The translations under genes were made by a program, and so were the position numbers. Below are positions 54,916 to 63,533 of a DNA stretch of 64,000 nt, piece after piece; positions within the stretch are counted from its first letter, which is position 1; every line of letters begins with the position of its first letter. The notes beneath the pieces are model-generated. The model made no database searches. It saw only the letters and a program-made list of their open reading frames with translations, and was not told the origin of the DNA. Origin of the DNA: Dehalococcoidia bacterium (GTDB taxonomy: Bacteria; Chloroflexota; Dehalococcoidia; Bin125); NCBI GenBank assembly GCA_022825855.1, contig JAJDWB010000019.1, positions 124,001 through 188,000 on the forward strand, written 5' to 3'.

Positions 54916-57875
54916 CCACCGACGCCCCGCTGCGGACCGTGATCGAGGGACGCTCCCTCTCGAGATTCGGCTCCGTCAGTCGCGCGCGGGCGATGCTGAA
55001 CAATGGCCAGAACGCCCTCGGTCCGCTCGCCGACGACCTTCGCAACGCGCTCCAGGACCCCTCCGATGTGCTCTTCGACCGGCCCTCGCGGCTGCTCTAC
55101 GCGACCGACGCGTCTCTCTACGAAATGGAGCCGGTCGCGGTCGTTTTCCCCCGCACTCCGGCAGACGCGGCTGCCGCGGTCGAGGTCGCTCGCTCGCACG
55201 GTGTGCCCGTGCTGCCCCGCGGCGGCGGCACCAGTCTGGCCGGACAGGGTGTCAATCACGCCGTCGTGCTCGACTTCACCCGGCACATGCATGCGATCCT
55301 CGACCTCGATCCCGACCGCCGCGTCGCCAGAGTCCAGCCGGGACTCGTTCTCTCCGAACTGAACAAGGCTGCCAGGCACTACGGACTGCACTACCCGATT
55401 GACCCCTCAACCGCCAACCGGGCCACGATCGGCGGCGGCATCGGCAACAACTCCTGCGGTACGCATAGCGGCCTCTACGGCAAGACCGTCGACGTCGTCG
55501 AGTCGGTCGACGTCATACTCTCCGACGGTGAGGAACTGCGCTTCGATCACACCGACGAACGCCGCCTGCGAGCGCTGATCGACGCCGGCGGTCGCGAGGG
55601 TCGGCTCTATCGAGACCTCCGCGATCTCGCCGAGCGCGAGCGCGACGAGATCGGCCTGCGCTTCCCCGACATCCCGCGCCGTGTGTCGGGCTACAACCTC
55701 GACGCGCTGCTCGATCCCGACGGCGTCAATCTCTCACAGATGGTGGTCGGCTCGGAAGGCACGCTCGCGGTCGTCACCGAGGCCACCGTCCAGCTCGCCG
55801 CGCTGCCGGCGAGACGAGGCATCCTGGCCGCGCACTTCGACACGCTGATCGACGCCGCCGAGGCGACGGTTGTCGCCAACGCGCGCTCGCCGGCCGCCAT
55901 CGAACTGGTTGACGACATCATCATTGAGCGCTGCCGTTCGAGCGTCGGCTATGCGCCGTTGGCCGACTTCGTCGTGGGCAATCCCGGCGCCATCCTGCTG
56001 ATCGAGTGCTTCGCCGACAACGACGCGCAGCTCGACGAGCAACTCCGCGCGATCGAGGCCGAACTGCAGTCGCGCGACATGGGCTACGCCTGCGTCACGG
56101 AGACCAATCCCGCCGCCCAGGCGCGGATGTGGCAGATGCGCCAGGCCGGCCTCGGACTGCTGATGTCGATGCACGGCGATCCCAAGCCGGGCGCGTTCGT
56201 CGAGGACACTGCCGTCCCGCCCGAGCGGTTACCCGAGTTCGTCGCCCGCTTCGACGCCGCCGTTCGGGCCAAGGGACTGCGGGCCGGCTACTACGGACAC
56301 GCTGCCGCGGGTTGCCTGCATATCCGCCCGGTTGTCAACGTCAAGGATCCGGCCGGACTGGAGCAGACGGAAGCGCTGGCTTCGGAGATCGCCGATCTCG
56401 TCGTCGAGTTCGGCGGCTCGCTGTCCGGCGAGCACGGCGACGGCATCGTCCGCGGCGCGTTCCTGGAGAAGATGTTCGGACCGCAACTCGTGGACGCCTT
56501 CCGCGAGACCAAGCGCATCTTCGATCCGGACGGACTGCTGAATCCGGGCAAGATCATCGATACCCCGCCCTTCCGCGACAACCTGCGGCTCAGCCCCGAC
56601 ACGGTCAACGCCGAACCGCAAGGCTGGCTCGACTTCAGCTCCGAGGGCGGACTCGCCCGGGCCGTGGAGATGTGCAACGGCCAGGGCGCCTGCCGCAAGT
56701 TCGACGGCGGCATGTGCCCCTCATTCATGGTCACCCAGGACGAGGAACACTCCACTCGCGGCCGGGCCAACCTGTTGCGCCAGATTCTCAACGGCGCGAT
56801 GCCCCTGGAAGAACTCTCGGGCGACCGCCTGCATGACGCGCTGGACCTCTGCGTGGAATGCAAGGCCTGCAAGGCCGAGTGCCCTTCGGGCGTCGATCTG
56901 GCCAAAATCAAGTACGAGGTGCTGGCCCACCGCCGCCGCACGCATCGAACGCCGCTGCGCGACCGCGCCTTCGCCAGCATCGCCTCGCTGCTTCGACTCG
57001 GCTCGCTCGCGCCGGGCGCGGCCAACGCAATCGCGGCGACCCTCCCCGCCCGTAAACTGCTCGCGCTGGCCGGCGTTCATCCCGCCCGCCCCGTGCCCCG
57101 GCTCGCCGGTCTGACCTTCGATCGCTGGTTTCGCGACCGGGCCGCGCCGCCACCGACGCGCGGCGACGTCGTTCTGTTCGACGACACGTTCACTAACTTC
57201 GTCCATCCCGAGGTCGGCGCATCGGCGGTGATGATTATCGAGGCGCTCGGCTATCGAGCCATCCGGGTCGAGCGGCGCACCTGTTGCGGCCGGCCCTCGA
57301 TCTCAAAGGGCTTGCTCGATCAGGCACGCTCGATGGCGCAACAGAACATTGACGCGCTGGTGAATCACGCCGAATCGGGCACCCCGATCATCGGCACCGA
57401 ACCGTCCTGCCTCCTGTCGCTGCGGGACGAGTACCCGCTGCTCTTGCCGGGCGCCCAGGCTGCCGTCGTCGCCCAACAGGCGTTCCTCTTCGACGAGTGG
57501 CTCGAACGCGAGCTGAAGCGGGACGATGCGCCCGAGATCTTCGCCGGCGAGCACGGTAAGTTGCTGCTCCACCCCCACTGTCACCAGAAGGCCCTGTCCG
57601 GCTACGACCAGACGCTCGGCGTGCTGCGCCGCGCCGGTTACGACCCAGAAGCGATTGACAGCGGATGCTGCGGCATGGCCGGCTCGTTCGGCTTCGAGGC
57701 CGAACACTACGACATCTCCCGGCGGATGGGAGAGCTGCGCCTGTTTCCGGCGATTCGCGCCTCGAGGAGTGTGCCCGTGGCCGTCACCGGCGTCTCATGC
57801 CGGCAGCAGATCGACCACTTCACCAGCGCCCAGCCGAGACACGTCATTGAGTACCTGGCGGAGGCGTTGAAGTAG
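54912..57875 (+). CDS. FAD-linked oxidase fused to Fe-S/CCG oxidoreductase (GlcD-GlcF type)
   Basis: 987-residue fusion. The FAD-binding type 4 domain (about 70-260) has VLPRGGGTSLAGQGVNHAVV and GGGIGNNSCGTHSG. The FAD-oxidase C domain runs to ~550 (GYYGHAAAGCLHIRPVVN, SGEHGDG). A ferredoxin-like part has a cysteine group CNGQGAC and CVECKACKAECPSGVD. Two CCG domains carry RRTCCGRPS and DSGCCGMAGSFGFE. Such enzymes oxidise D-lactate, glycolate or D-2-hydroxyglutarate and pass electrons to the membrane. It overlaps tenI by 4 bases, so it sits inside the thiamin operon; its role there is unknown. Confidence 0.9.
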   Translation: MTTDAPLRTVIEGRSLSRFGSVSRARAMLNNGQNALGPLADDLRNALQDPSDVLFDRPSRLLYATDASLYEMEPVAVVFPRTPADAAAAVEVARSHGVPVLPRGGGTSLAGQGVNHAVVLDFTRHMHAILDLDPDRRVARVQPGLVLSELNKAARHYGLHYPIDPSTANRATIGGGIGNNSCGTHSGLYGKTVDVVESVDVILSDGEELRFDHTDERRLRALIDAGGREGRLYRDLRDLAERERDEIGLRFPDIPRRVSGYNLDALLDPDGVNLSQMVVGSEGTLAVVTEATVQLAALPARRGILAAHFDTLIDAAEATVVANARSPAAIELVDDIIIERCRSSVGYAPLADFVVGNPGAILLIECFADNDAQLDEQLRAIEAELQSRDMGYACVTETNPAAQARMWQMRQAGLGLLMSMHGDPKPGAFVEDTAVPPERLPEFVARFDAAVRAKGLRAGYYGHAAAGCLHIRPVVNVKDPAGLEQTEALASEIADLVVEFGGSLSGEHGDGIVRGAFLEKMFGPQLVDAFRETKRIFDPDGLLNPGKIIDTPPFRDNLRLSPDTVNAEPQGWLDFSSEGGLARAVEMCNGQGACRKFDGGMCPSFMVTQDEEHSTRGRANLLRQILNGAMPLEELSGDRLHDALDLCVECKACKAECPSGVDLAKIKYEVLAHRRRTHRTPLRDRAFASIASLLRLGSLAPGAANAIAATLPARKLLALAGVHPARPVPRLAGLTFDRWFRDRAAPPPTRGDVVLFDDTFTNFVHPEVGASAVMIIEALGYRAIRVERRTCCGRPSISKGLLDQARSMAQQNIDALVNHAESGTPIIGTEPSCLLSLRDEYPLLLPGAQAAVVAQQAFLFDEWLERELKRDDAPEIFAGEHGKLLLHPHCHQKALSGYDQTLGVLRRAGYDPEAIDSGCCGMAGSFGFEAEHYDISRRMGELRLFPAIRASRSVPVAVTGVSCRQQIDHFTSAQPRHVIEYLAEALK

Positions 57876-57903
57876 AGAATGAACTCGGTCTGGGGGCAAT
57901 GTC

Positions 57904-57979
57904 TGGTGCCGAGGGGCAGAGTCGAACTGCCGACACCACGATTTTCAGTCGTGTGCTCTACCAACTGAGCTACCTCGGC
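57904..57979 (-). tRNA. tRNA-Phe (anticodon GAA)
   Basis: 76-nt cloverleaf on the minus strand, with acceptor GCCGAGG/CCTCGGC, D-arm AGCTCAGTTGGTAGAGC, anticodon loop CTGAAAA (GAA) and T-loop TTCGACT. The CCA end is encoded, unlike the tRNA-Ser in this window. A TATATG at 57997-58002 could be its -10 element. Confidence 0.97.
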
Positions 57980-58052
57980 CAGATAGCCAGATCAGCATAT
58001 ACCCTGCCCGCGCGAATCGACGTGTCCCGGGCACTCGCCGGAGTCGCCCGAC

Positions 58053-58748
58053 TCAAACCTGCGGCATCGCTTCGACCGTCGGCATCACCACTCGCCGCAC
58101 GTCCTCGAAGACCTGCTCGATCGTCCCGCGCGCGTCGATCACGTCCCAGCCGTAGCGCTCCGCCATTTCCGACATCTCGCGCAATTGCTCGCGCTGGTGC
58201 TGCATGAACCCGTCGTAGATGCTGCGGTCGTGCAGGTAGTCGCCGCCCGACTCCCAGAAGTCGAAGCCACGCTCCAGCACGCGCAGCACCAGATCCTCGG
58301 CGTCGATGTCCAGGTACACCACCTGGTCAGGTACCAGCGCGAAGCCGTAGATCTGCTCCAGCCACTCACGCGGCGCGCCGCGCACGATCGCCCGGGCCAT
58401 CAGCGAGAAGATGTAGCGATCGGCCAGCACGACCATGCCGGCCTGCAGCGCCGGCAGCATGATCCGCTCGAACCGATCCCAGAAATCGGTCGCATAGAAC
58501 AGGTTGAGCGTGATCGGGTCCAGCGTGTGGCCCTCCTTGGCCTGGTCGATCCCGGGACCGACCAGCGGCGAACGCCGCAGACCGCTGTCGACCACGCCCC
58601 AACCGCTCGCTTCGAGGTAGTCCTTGAGGATCGAGATGATCGTCGAGCGGCCGACACCGTCGGTGCCCTCGATCACGATCAGCCGCCCCGGCAGCCAGTC
58701 TTGCTCAATACCCGGCGGCGGTTCTCCGTAGAACTTGACTGCCGTCAT
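58053..58748 (-). CDS. Thymidylate-kinase-like protein with altered P-loop
   Basis: 231-residue protein of the thymidylate kinase fold, second of a tandem pair. The expected P-loop reads GTDGVGRST, with Arg34 replacing the phosphate-binding lysine seen in the partner. Other family features remain: VLADRYIFSLMARAIVRGAP (DR motif) and VVYLDIDAEDLVLRVLERG. The start overlaps the upstream kinase gene by 4 bases. It may be a regulatory or scaffold subunit, or an active enzyme with relaxed P-loop chemistry. Confidence 0.8.
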   Translation of the reverse strand: MTAVKFYGEPPPGIEQDWLPGRLIVIEGTDGVGRSTIISILKDYLEASGWGVVDSGLRRSPLVGPGIDQAKEGHTLDPITLNLFYATDFWDRFERIMLPALQAGMVVLADRYIFSLMARAIVRGAPREWLEQIYGFALVPDQVVYLDIDAEDLVLRVLERGFDFWESGGDYLHDRSIYDGFMQHQREQLREMSEMAERYGWDVIDARGTIEQVFEDVRRVVMPTVEAMPQV

Positions 58749-59485
58749 CGGGCACCGCCGGCGGCGAGCGAGGCGTAGCCGGCCTGGATGTGCGTGGGCA
58801 CCTTGGTGATCTCGCGGCGCGGCATGCCCTCGAGCAATGGCTCCACCAGCTCCCGAACCTGCACCTGCTGGCTGACCAGCGTCTGCGAGGCGTCAATCCT
58901 GGTGATGTCGTACTCGTCGCAGAGCTTGTCGTACTCCTCCAGGATGCGCCCCTGGAACAGGCGGAACGACTCTTGCAGGTCGTCGGAGAGCCCAAGATCC
59001 ATACCCGCCTCGTAGAATTTGATCTCCGCCCGCGCCGCGGCGATTCGGCGGATCGACTCATCCAGCGACACGTGGAAGTACAGCGCCAGGCTCGGCGGCG
59101 GCGCAAACGAGTACAGGTCGCGTACCCACTTGCGATTCACCCCGCGTGCCGCGTCGCGGGCAAACGCCGTGTAGACGTAGCGATCGGCCAGCACGATCAC
59201 GCCGGCCTGCAGCGCCGGAAGGATCTGCTCGTAGGTTCGGCTGGCGAAGTCGGCCGCGTGGACCAGGCTGAACGACATCGGCGTCAGGAGCTGCTTGCGC
59301 TTGCCTCGCTTGGTCGTGTCGCGCACGATCGGGGACGAGTTCCACTCGGTGAAGACGGTGACATAACCTTCGCTGCGCAGCCACTTGTGCAGCAAGTCGA
59401 GCTGCGTGCTCTTGCCCGAGCCGTCAATTCCCTCGACCACGATCAAACGACCGGGCAAGTGGGAGAAGTCCGTGGTGGTCGCCAC
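58745..59485 (-). CDS. tmk: Thymidylate kinase (dTMP kinase)
   Basis: Phosphorylates dTMP to dTDP. P-loop VEGIDGSGKSTQ is intact (Lys25), the DR motif is VLADRYVYTAFARDAARGV, and FHVSLDESIRRIAAARAE follows. The GTG at 59485 is preferred because AAAGGA is correctly spaced; in-frame ATGs at 59524 and 59530 would add a basic 13-15 residue extension. It overlaps the second kinase gene by 4 bases, so the two proteins are probably made together. Mature length ~246. Confidence 0.85.
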   Translation of the reverse strand: MATTTDFSHLPGRLIVVEGIDGSGKSTQLDLLHKWLRSEGYVTVFTEWNSSPIVRDTTKRGKRKQLLTPMSFSLVHAADFASRTYEQILPALQAGVIVLADRYVYTAFARDAARGVNRKWVRDLYSFAPPPSLALYFHVSLDESIRRIAAARAEIKFYEAGMDLGLSDDLQESFRLFQGRILEEYDKLCDEYDITRIDASQTLVSQQVQVRELVEPLLEGMPRREITKVPTHIQAGYASLAAGGAR

Positions 59486-59871
59486 CTGTTGTTCCTTTCG
59501 ATCACGCCGGGACCTGGTAGCCATCTGCATCACCCTAGAGCAACCGCCGTCCTCTGAGGTTAACAAATCGCACACTGCCCGGCGCCTGCGGAGTGAACGC
59601 GCCGCCGCCGCAGACCCCGGGTCGGGCTTGAGCAGTGGAGAGAGTTTGGGTGATGGTGGACCGTCGTGTACCGAACTGCGAACTTTCGCTTGGGAGGTGG
59701 TGCTTTGAGGCGACCGGCATTGGGCGGGGCGCGGCCGAACAGTTGGCACAGGCCCCGCTCCCGAAACAGTGATGCCCTTCCCTCTTGGGCGGCCGACTCT
59801 GCATCGATTGACAACGACCGCCGACTTGACGACTCGTCGCTGGGATTGCCGGGCACTGTCGGTCACCCGCA
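59486..59871. other. 386-base gene-free region
   Basis: No credible coding frame. It separates the thymidylate kinase pair from the helicase gene on the same strand, and must hold the kinase promoter and any terminator of the defence operon. I see no clear hairpin terminator or strong promoter pair. Confidence 0.5.
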
Positions 59872-61731
59872 TCAGACTTGAACACCCGCCTCCTGCAAGA
59901 ACTGCGACGGTTCCGCATTGCGTTCTCCGTACCGGGTGCGCCTCCGGCGCGGCCAGGTCAAGAGCAGTTCCCGTGATGCCCGTGTGACTGAGACGTAAAA
60001 GGCTCTACGCTCGCTGTCGATGGCTTCGTCGCTATCGAGTGATCGATAGTCCGGAAACGATCCCTGTGTAAGGCCAACCACTGCCACAGCTCGAAACTCA
60101 AGACCCTTGGACCGGTGGGTTGTCAAGAGCCTGATTCCAGGCTGATCCGGTCGGGTCTGCTGGACTCGCAGAAGAAATCGGAGCAGCCCCAAACCGCTCC
60201 TCTCTGGTGAGCGGGTGCTTGCGCGATACTCGGACCACCAACCAAGCAATCGTTCCAGATCAGGGCCAGAAAAGTACTTTCCGGTCGCGATACCGTTCCA
60301 TACTCGTTCAAGGCCTTCAGCGTCGAATCTACTTCGACTCATGAAGTCAACGACGGGGAGTACTGGGGTTCCGGAGACTGCCTCCCGGAGGCGAGCCAAG
60401 GTCCGGTGACGCTCGTTGACACCTGAGTAGCCATCCAACACGTTCACTAACTCATCATCTATGCGTCTCCATGCCGGCTGGTTCTGATCATTGACCCCTA
60501 CTTCAAGAAGTGCATGAAAGAGTCGAGCTTCGGTCGTCCCAAGCAAGCTCTCCGCATCGACCTGGATCGACAGCGCATAGTTTCGCTCCTCCAATACTCG
60601 TTGAACGTCGTCCAGCGCGTACCTCGTCCGAGCAATCACGGCAATGTCTTCGGGATCAAGCTGATTCCACTCGCCTGGAACCAGAGTAGAGGGATCGATG
60701 CCATTGTGGGTCAAGTCGTCGATCCAATCACCGACGATCCGAGCCTCTTCGGCTGAGTCTTCGGCTTCGTCTGAGTAGACCGACCCAGTAGGAGTCCCGG
60801 GAGGCGTGCTGGCGTCGGATCTAGGAGGATTGAAGTGAATCGCGACGGTACGAGCCAGCGTCAGTATTTCGGTCGCGCACCTGAAATTGTGCTGGAGTTC
60901 GAACTGGTGGCGATTTGGCCCCGCGAGCTTCTCGGCCCAGCGCATATCACCACCAGCCCAACCATTGATGGACTGTCGGTCATCAGCCACTACGAACAGC
61001 TCGACAGAGTCCGCGACGATCGTCCGCAAAAGGGTGGCTTGCGCCCGCGTCAGGTCCTGACCCTCGTCTACCAGCACTTGGCCATAAGTTCGTCTTATTC
61101 TCCTGAGGACTGAAGGATCCAACTCAAAAAGTTCCAGGAGCTTGGTCAGCATTCCAGCGAAATCGATCCCCCCGGCGTCGTCCAACGCTGTCAGATATGC
61201 GCCGTAGATCTCGGGGAGGCGGAAAGAGAGTTGGCCAATTGTCTCATCAGGAGCCTCATCCGGCGAGACGAGGTCGGTTCGCATTGAATCGATGCGGTTG
61301 AGAATGTCAGTCAGGACGCGCTGATCTGGATACGATTCCCCAACAGAGTCAAGAATTCGCCGCAACAGATCCACTCGATCTCGTTGGTCTGCGTACACAA
61401 CTGCGTCCGGAGCGACACCTACCGCACGACCGGCCCGTTGTAACCACTCGAAGGCGAATCCGTGGATGGTGTCTGCGTCAACTCTCCAAGCCTCTTCCCC
61501 GATGGATCGTGCCACTCGAGTCTTCAACTCGTCTGCGGCCTTGACGGTGAATGTGACAGCCAGCAGTCGAAAGGACTGCCCCCGACTCTCATTGAGCAAG
61601 CGTTCGATCCTGCGGATCAACACTTCAGTCTTTCCGCTTCCAGCCGGGGCAATCACGAGACATTCTCTCGCCGTGGAACTCACTACGGCCTGCTGATCTG
61701 GAGTTAGACGAGGTGGCGCGACCATGGTCAT
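59872..61731 (-). CDS. gajB: UvrD/Rep-family helicase (GajB-like)
   Basis: SF1A DNA helicase of 619 residues. Motifs in order: Q-motif LTPDQQAVVSS, Walker A PAGSGKT (about residues 29-35), Walker B VLVDEGQDLT, motif III VADDRQSINGWAGGD, HNFRCATEIL, motif V THRSKGLEFRAVAVVGL and motif VI RRAFYVSVTRASRELLL. Its start overlaps the OLD-nuclease gene by 4 bases. An OLD nuclease plus UvrD-like helicase is the Gabija layout, in which the helicase is proposed to sense DNA ends or termini produced by phage. At 619 residues it is longer than the ~490 of the reference GajB. Confidence 0.82.
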   Translation of the reverse strand: MTMVAPPRLTPDQQAVVSSTARECLVIAPAGSGKTEVLIRRIERLLNESRGQSFRLLAVTFTVKAADELKTRVARSIGEEAWRVDADTIHGFAFEWLQRAGRAVGVAPDAVVYADQRDRVDLLRRILDSVGESYPDQRVLTDILNRIDSMRTDLVSPDEAPDETIGQLSFRLPEIYGAYLTALDDAGGIDFAGMLTKLLELFELDPSVLRRIRRTYGQVLVDEGQDLTRAQATLLRTIVADSVELFVVADDRQSINGWAGGDMRWAEKLAGPNRHQFELQHNFRCATEILTLARTVAIHFNPPRSDASTPPGTPTGSVYSDEAEDSAEEARIVGDWIDDLTHNGIDPSTLVPGEWNQLDPEDIAVIARTRYALDDVQRVLEERNYALSIQVDAESLLGTTEARLFHALLEVGVNDQNQPAWRRIDDELVNVLDGYSGVNERHRTLARLREAVSGTPVLPVVDFMSRSRFDAEGLERVWNGIATGKYFSGPDLERLLGWWSEYRASTRSPERSGLGLLRFLLRVQQTRPDQPGIRLLTTHRSKGLEFRAVAVVGLTQGSFPDYRSLDSDEAIDSERRAFYVSVTRASRELLLTWPRRRRTRYGERNAEPSQFLQEAGVQV

Positions 61732-63533
61732 CCTTCCTCACCCGAATCGTTTGAGTCCATGCCAACGGGCTGGGAGAGATTTAGTGCGCCTTTGACCCGG
61801 TTTGCCAGCTCGACGATGGGAAGCGGAGCTTGCGCACGATTAGCCACCGCCGCCCGTGCGACGAGTTCGCCAGACCATCCTTTGGTATCGGCCAGGAACT
61901 TTAGGTACTCCGATTTGGCTTCAGGCGAGTACTTCGGTAGGCGAGGCTGGCCTGCCCTCGGATCGGGATGCTCCCAAGAAGCATGTTCGATCGCGACACT
62001 CTCGATCTCTTGGTGGTAGCCGGCATCGATGAGCATCTGCTCAAGCTGCTTCGTCCCGCTCATCACGACCTGCGGGTGAGTCTCCGATAGTTGAACGCCA
62101 TCCGAACCAACACAGGCCTTGATCGCGTTGAGGCCGTCTGAGTCATTATCCACGAATGCGATCCAGGGAATCTCGCCAAGATCTTCCAACGCCTCAAGGA
62201 CTTTTCTCAGCCACTCCTTGGACTGGCCTTGCATATCGAGGAGTGTCACTCCCAGGCCACTCACGTCACGGCCCAGTAGAGGATCGAGCAGAATCGGAAT
62301 CGTGGCCCGCTCGGCGGTGCCGTCTACGAGTATCACAAGTCTCGCGAAGAACAGCTCTCCTAAGGGGCGCGAGATATACCTCCTGAACACAGCGACCTTC
62401 CGGACCGTTTCGTGTGTCAAGGTGCCCACTGAGGTTCCTCCGCTGGCTGATCGGATCAACCGTATCGCGTGGAGATCAGCTTCACCAACCAGCACATTGG
62501 AGTGCGTGGCGACTAGTGCCTGCCCCGGCAGAGATTGGATCGATCGGTACACGGCCGCTTGTGCCTGTGGGTGCAGGTGGGCCTCTGGCTCCTCCAACAA
62601 GGTCACAAGATGCGGGCGGATGCCCTGTTCGACACCGATTCTCAGCTTGCACATCGCGAAGTAGACGCGCAGCGCTGCGAGGCTGCGGCTACCTGATCCT
62701 TGAAGGCGCATCGGGAGAGAGGCACTGTCAACCCCGCTTCCAATCACCACATCAACCGAGTGAATCAGGTCTTCCAATTGCTCAGGAAGCGGTCGAATCT
62801 CGACCTGCTCAACACTGGATTGGGCACCCCTCATCTCCAGCAGCTCTTCCTCTAGGGTGCTGAGGGTTGAACTCGCCTGCCGCAACGAGCTTCCCAACTC
62901 AGCAAGCTGCTCTTCTAGCGCCTCCCGATCCGATACAGAGATCCCAAGCTCGGCGAGAACTTCTCCCCAGTTCGAAGTGCGTCGAGCTAGGTCGGAGGAT
63001 AGATCGCGGGATGCTTCGACCAAGTGTGCCGCCACCAGCTCCATCACCTGCCGGGTCGGGACCAGATTAGATTCCTGCCACTCTCGACCTGCGTCGTCCC
63101 AAGTTAGATACTTCCGGCTCCAGGTAAGGAAAGCCGACTCTCGACTTGGCCGGAGGACCATTCGAATCGAAGTCCATTCGCCCCCGCCTGGGGCGTTCCA
63201 GTAGTTCCCTGCCAGTCGCTGGGCCACGACCTCAGAGAACTCCGTACCGGAAGAGCGGATCACTAGGTCAATAGTCGCCTCGTCGGCGACTGAATCGGAA
63301 GTGCGATGCAAGTCGTCCTGCATCGCCCTACGAAAGCCGCAAGCGGTCGCAACGGCTAGAAGGATGGAGGACTTGCCGGAGTTGTTCTCCCCTACGAGGA
63401 ACGTCGTGCCTCTCTCAAGGGGTATCTGCGCTTCGACGATGCTCCGAAAATTGGCAACTCGAACTTCCTCAATCCAAAGGTCTGCGACTGGCCCAGTCGA
63501 GGTCCCATGCTGCGTTGGCTCGTGGTTTGTCAT
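61728..63533 (-). CDS. gajA: OLD-family ATP-dependent endonuclease (GajA-like)
   Basis: 601-residue protein with an SMC/ABC-type ATPase split by a coiled coil, then a TOPRIM domain. Walker A GENNSGKSS is at residues 48-56, the coiled coil is near 205-245, and the ABC signature region is LQGSGSRSLAAL. Walker B is LVTLLEEPEAHLHPQAQ. TOPRIM starts near 400 with LVILVDGTAERATIP, where Asp stands for the usual first Glu, and has DNDSDG near 460. In Gabija, GajA nicks DNA when nucleotide levels fall. Overlaps the helicase gene by 4 bases. Base composition looks lower in GC than the surroundings. Confidence 0.82.
   Translation of the reverse strand: MTNHEPTQHGTSTGPVADLWIEEVRVANFRSIVEAQIPLERGTTFLVGENNSGKSSILLAVATACGFRRAMQDDLHRTSDSVADEATIDLVIRSSGTEFSEVVAQRLAGNYWNAPGGGEWTSIRMVLRPSRESAFLTWSRKYLTWDDAGREWQESNLVPTRQVMELVAAHLVEASRDLSSDLARRTSNWGEVLAELGISVSDREALEEQLAELGSSLRQASSTLSTLEEELLEMRGAQSSVEQVEIRPLPEQLEDLIHSVDVVIGSGVDSASLPMRLQGSGSRSLAALRVYFAMCKLRIGVEQGIRPHLVTLLEEPEAHLHPQAQAAVYRSIQSLPGQALVATHSNVLVGEADLHAIRLIRSASGGTSVGTLTHETVRKVAVFRRYISRPLGELFFARLVILVDGTAERATIPILLDPLLGRDVSGLGVTLLDMQGQSKEWLRKVLEALEDLGEIPWIAFVDNDSDGLNAIKACVGSDGVQLSETHPQVVMSGTKQLEQMLIDAGYHQEIESVAIEHASWEHPDPRAGQPRLPKYSPEAKSEYLKFLADTKGWSGELVARAAVANRAQAPLPIVELANRVKGALNLSQPVGMDSNDSGEEG

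Noticed and set aside
59666-59881. Short open frame upstream of the thymidylate kinases
   Set aside because: No ribosome site, no recognisable motif, and antisense frames are equally open.
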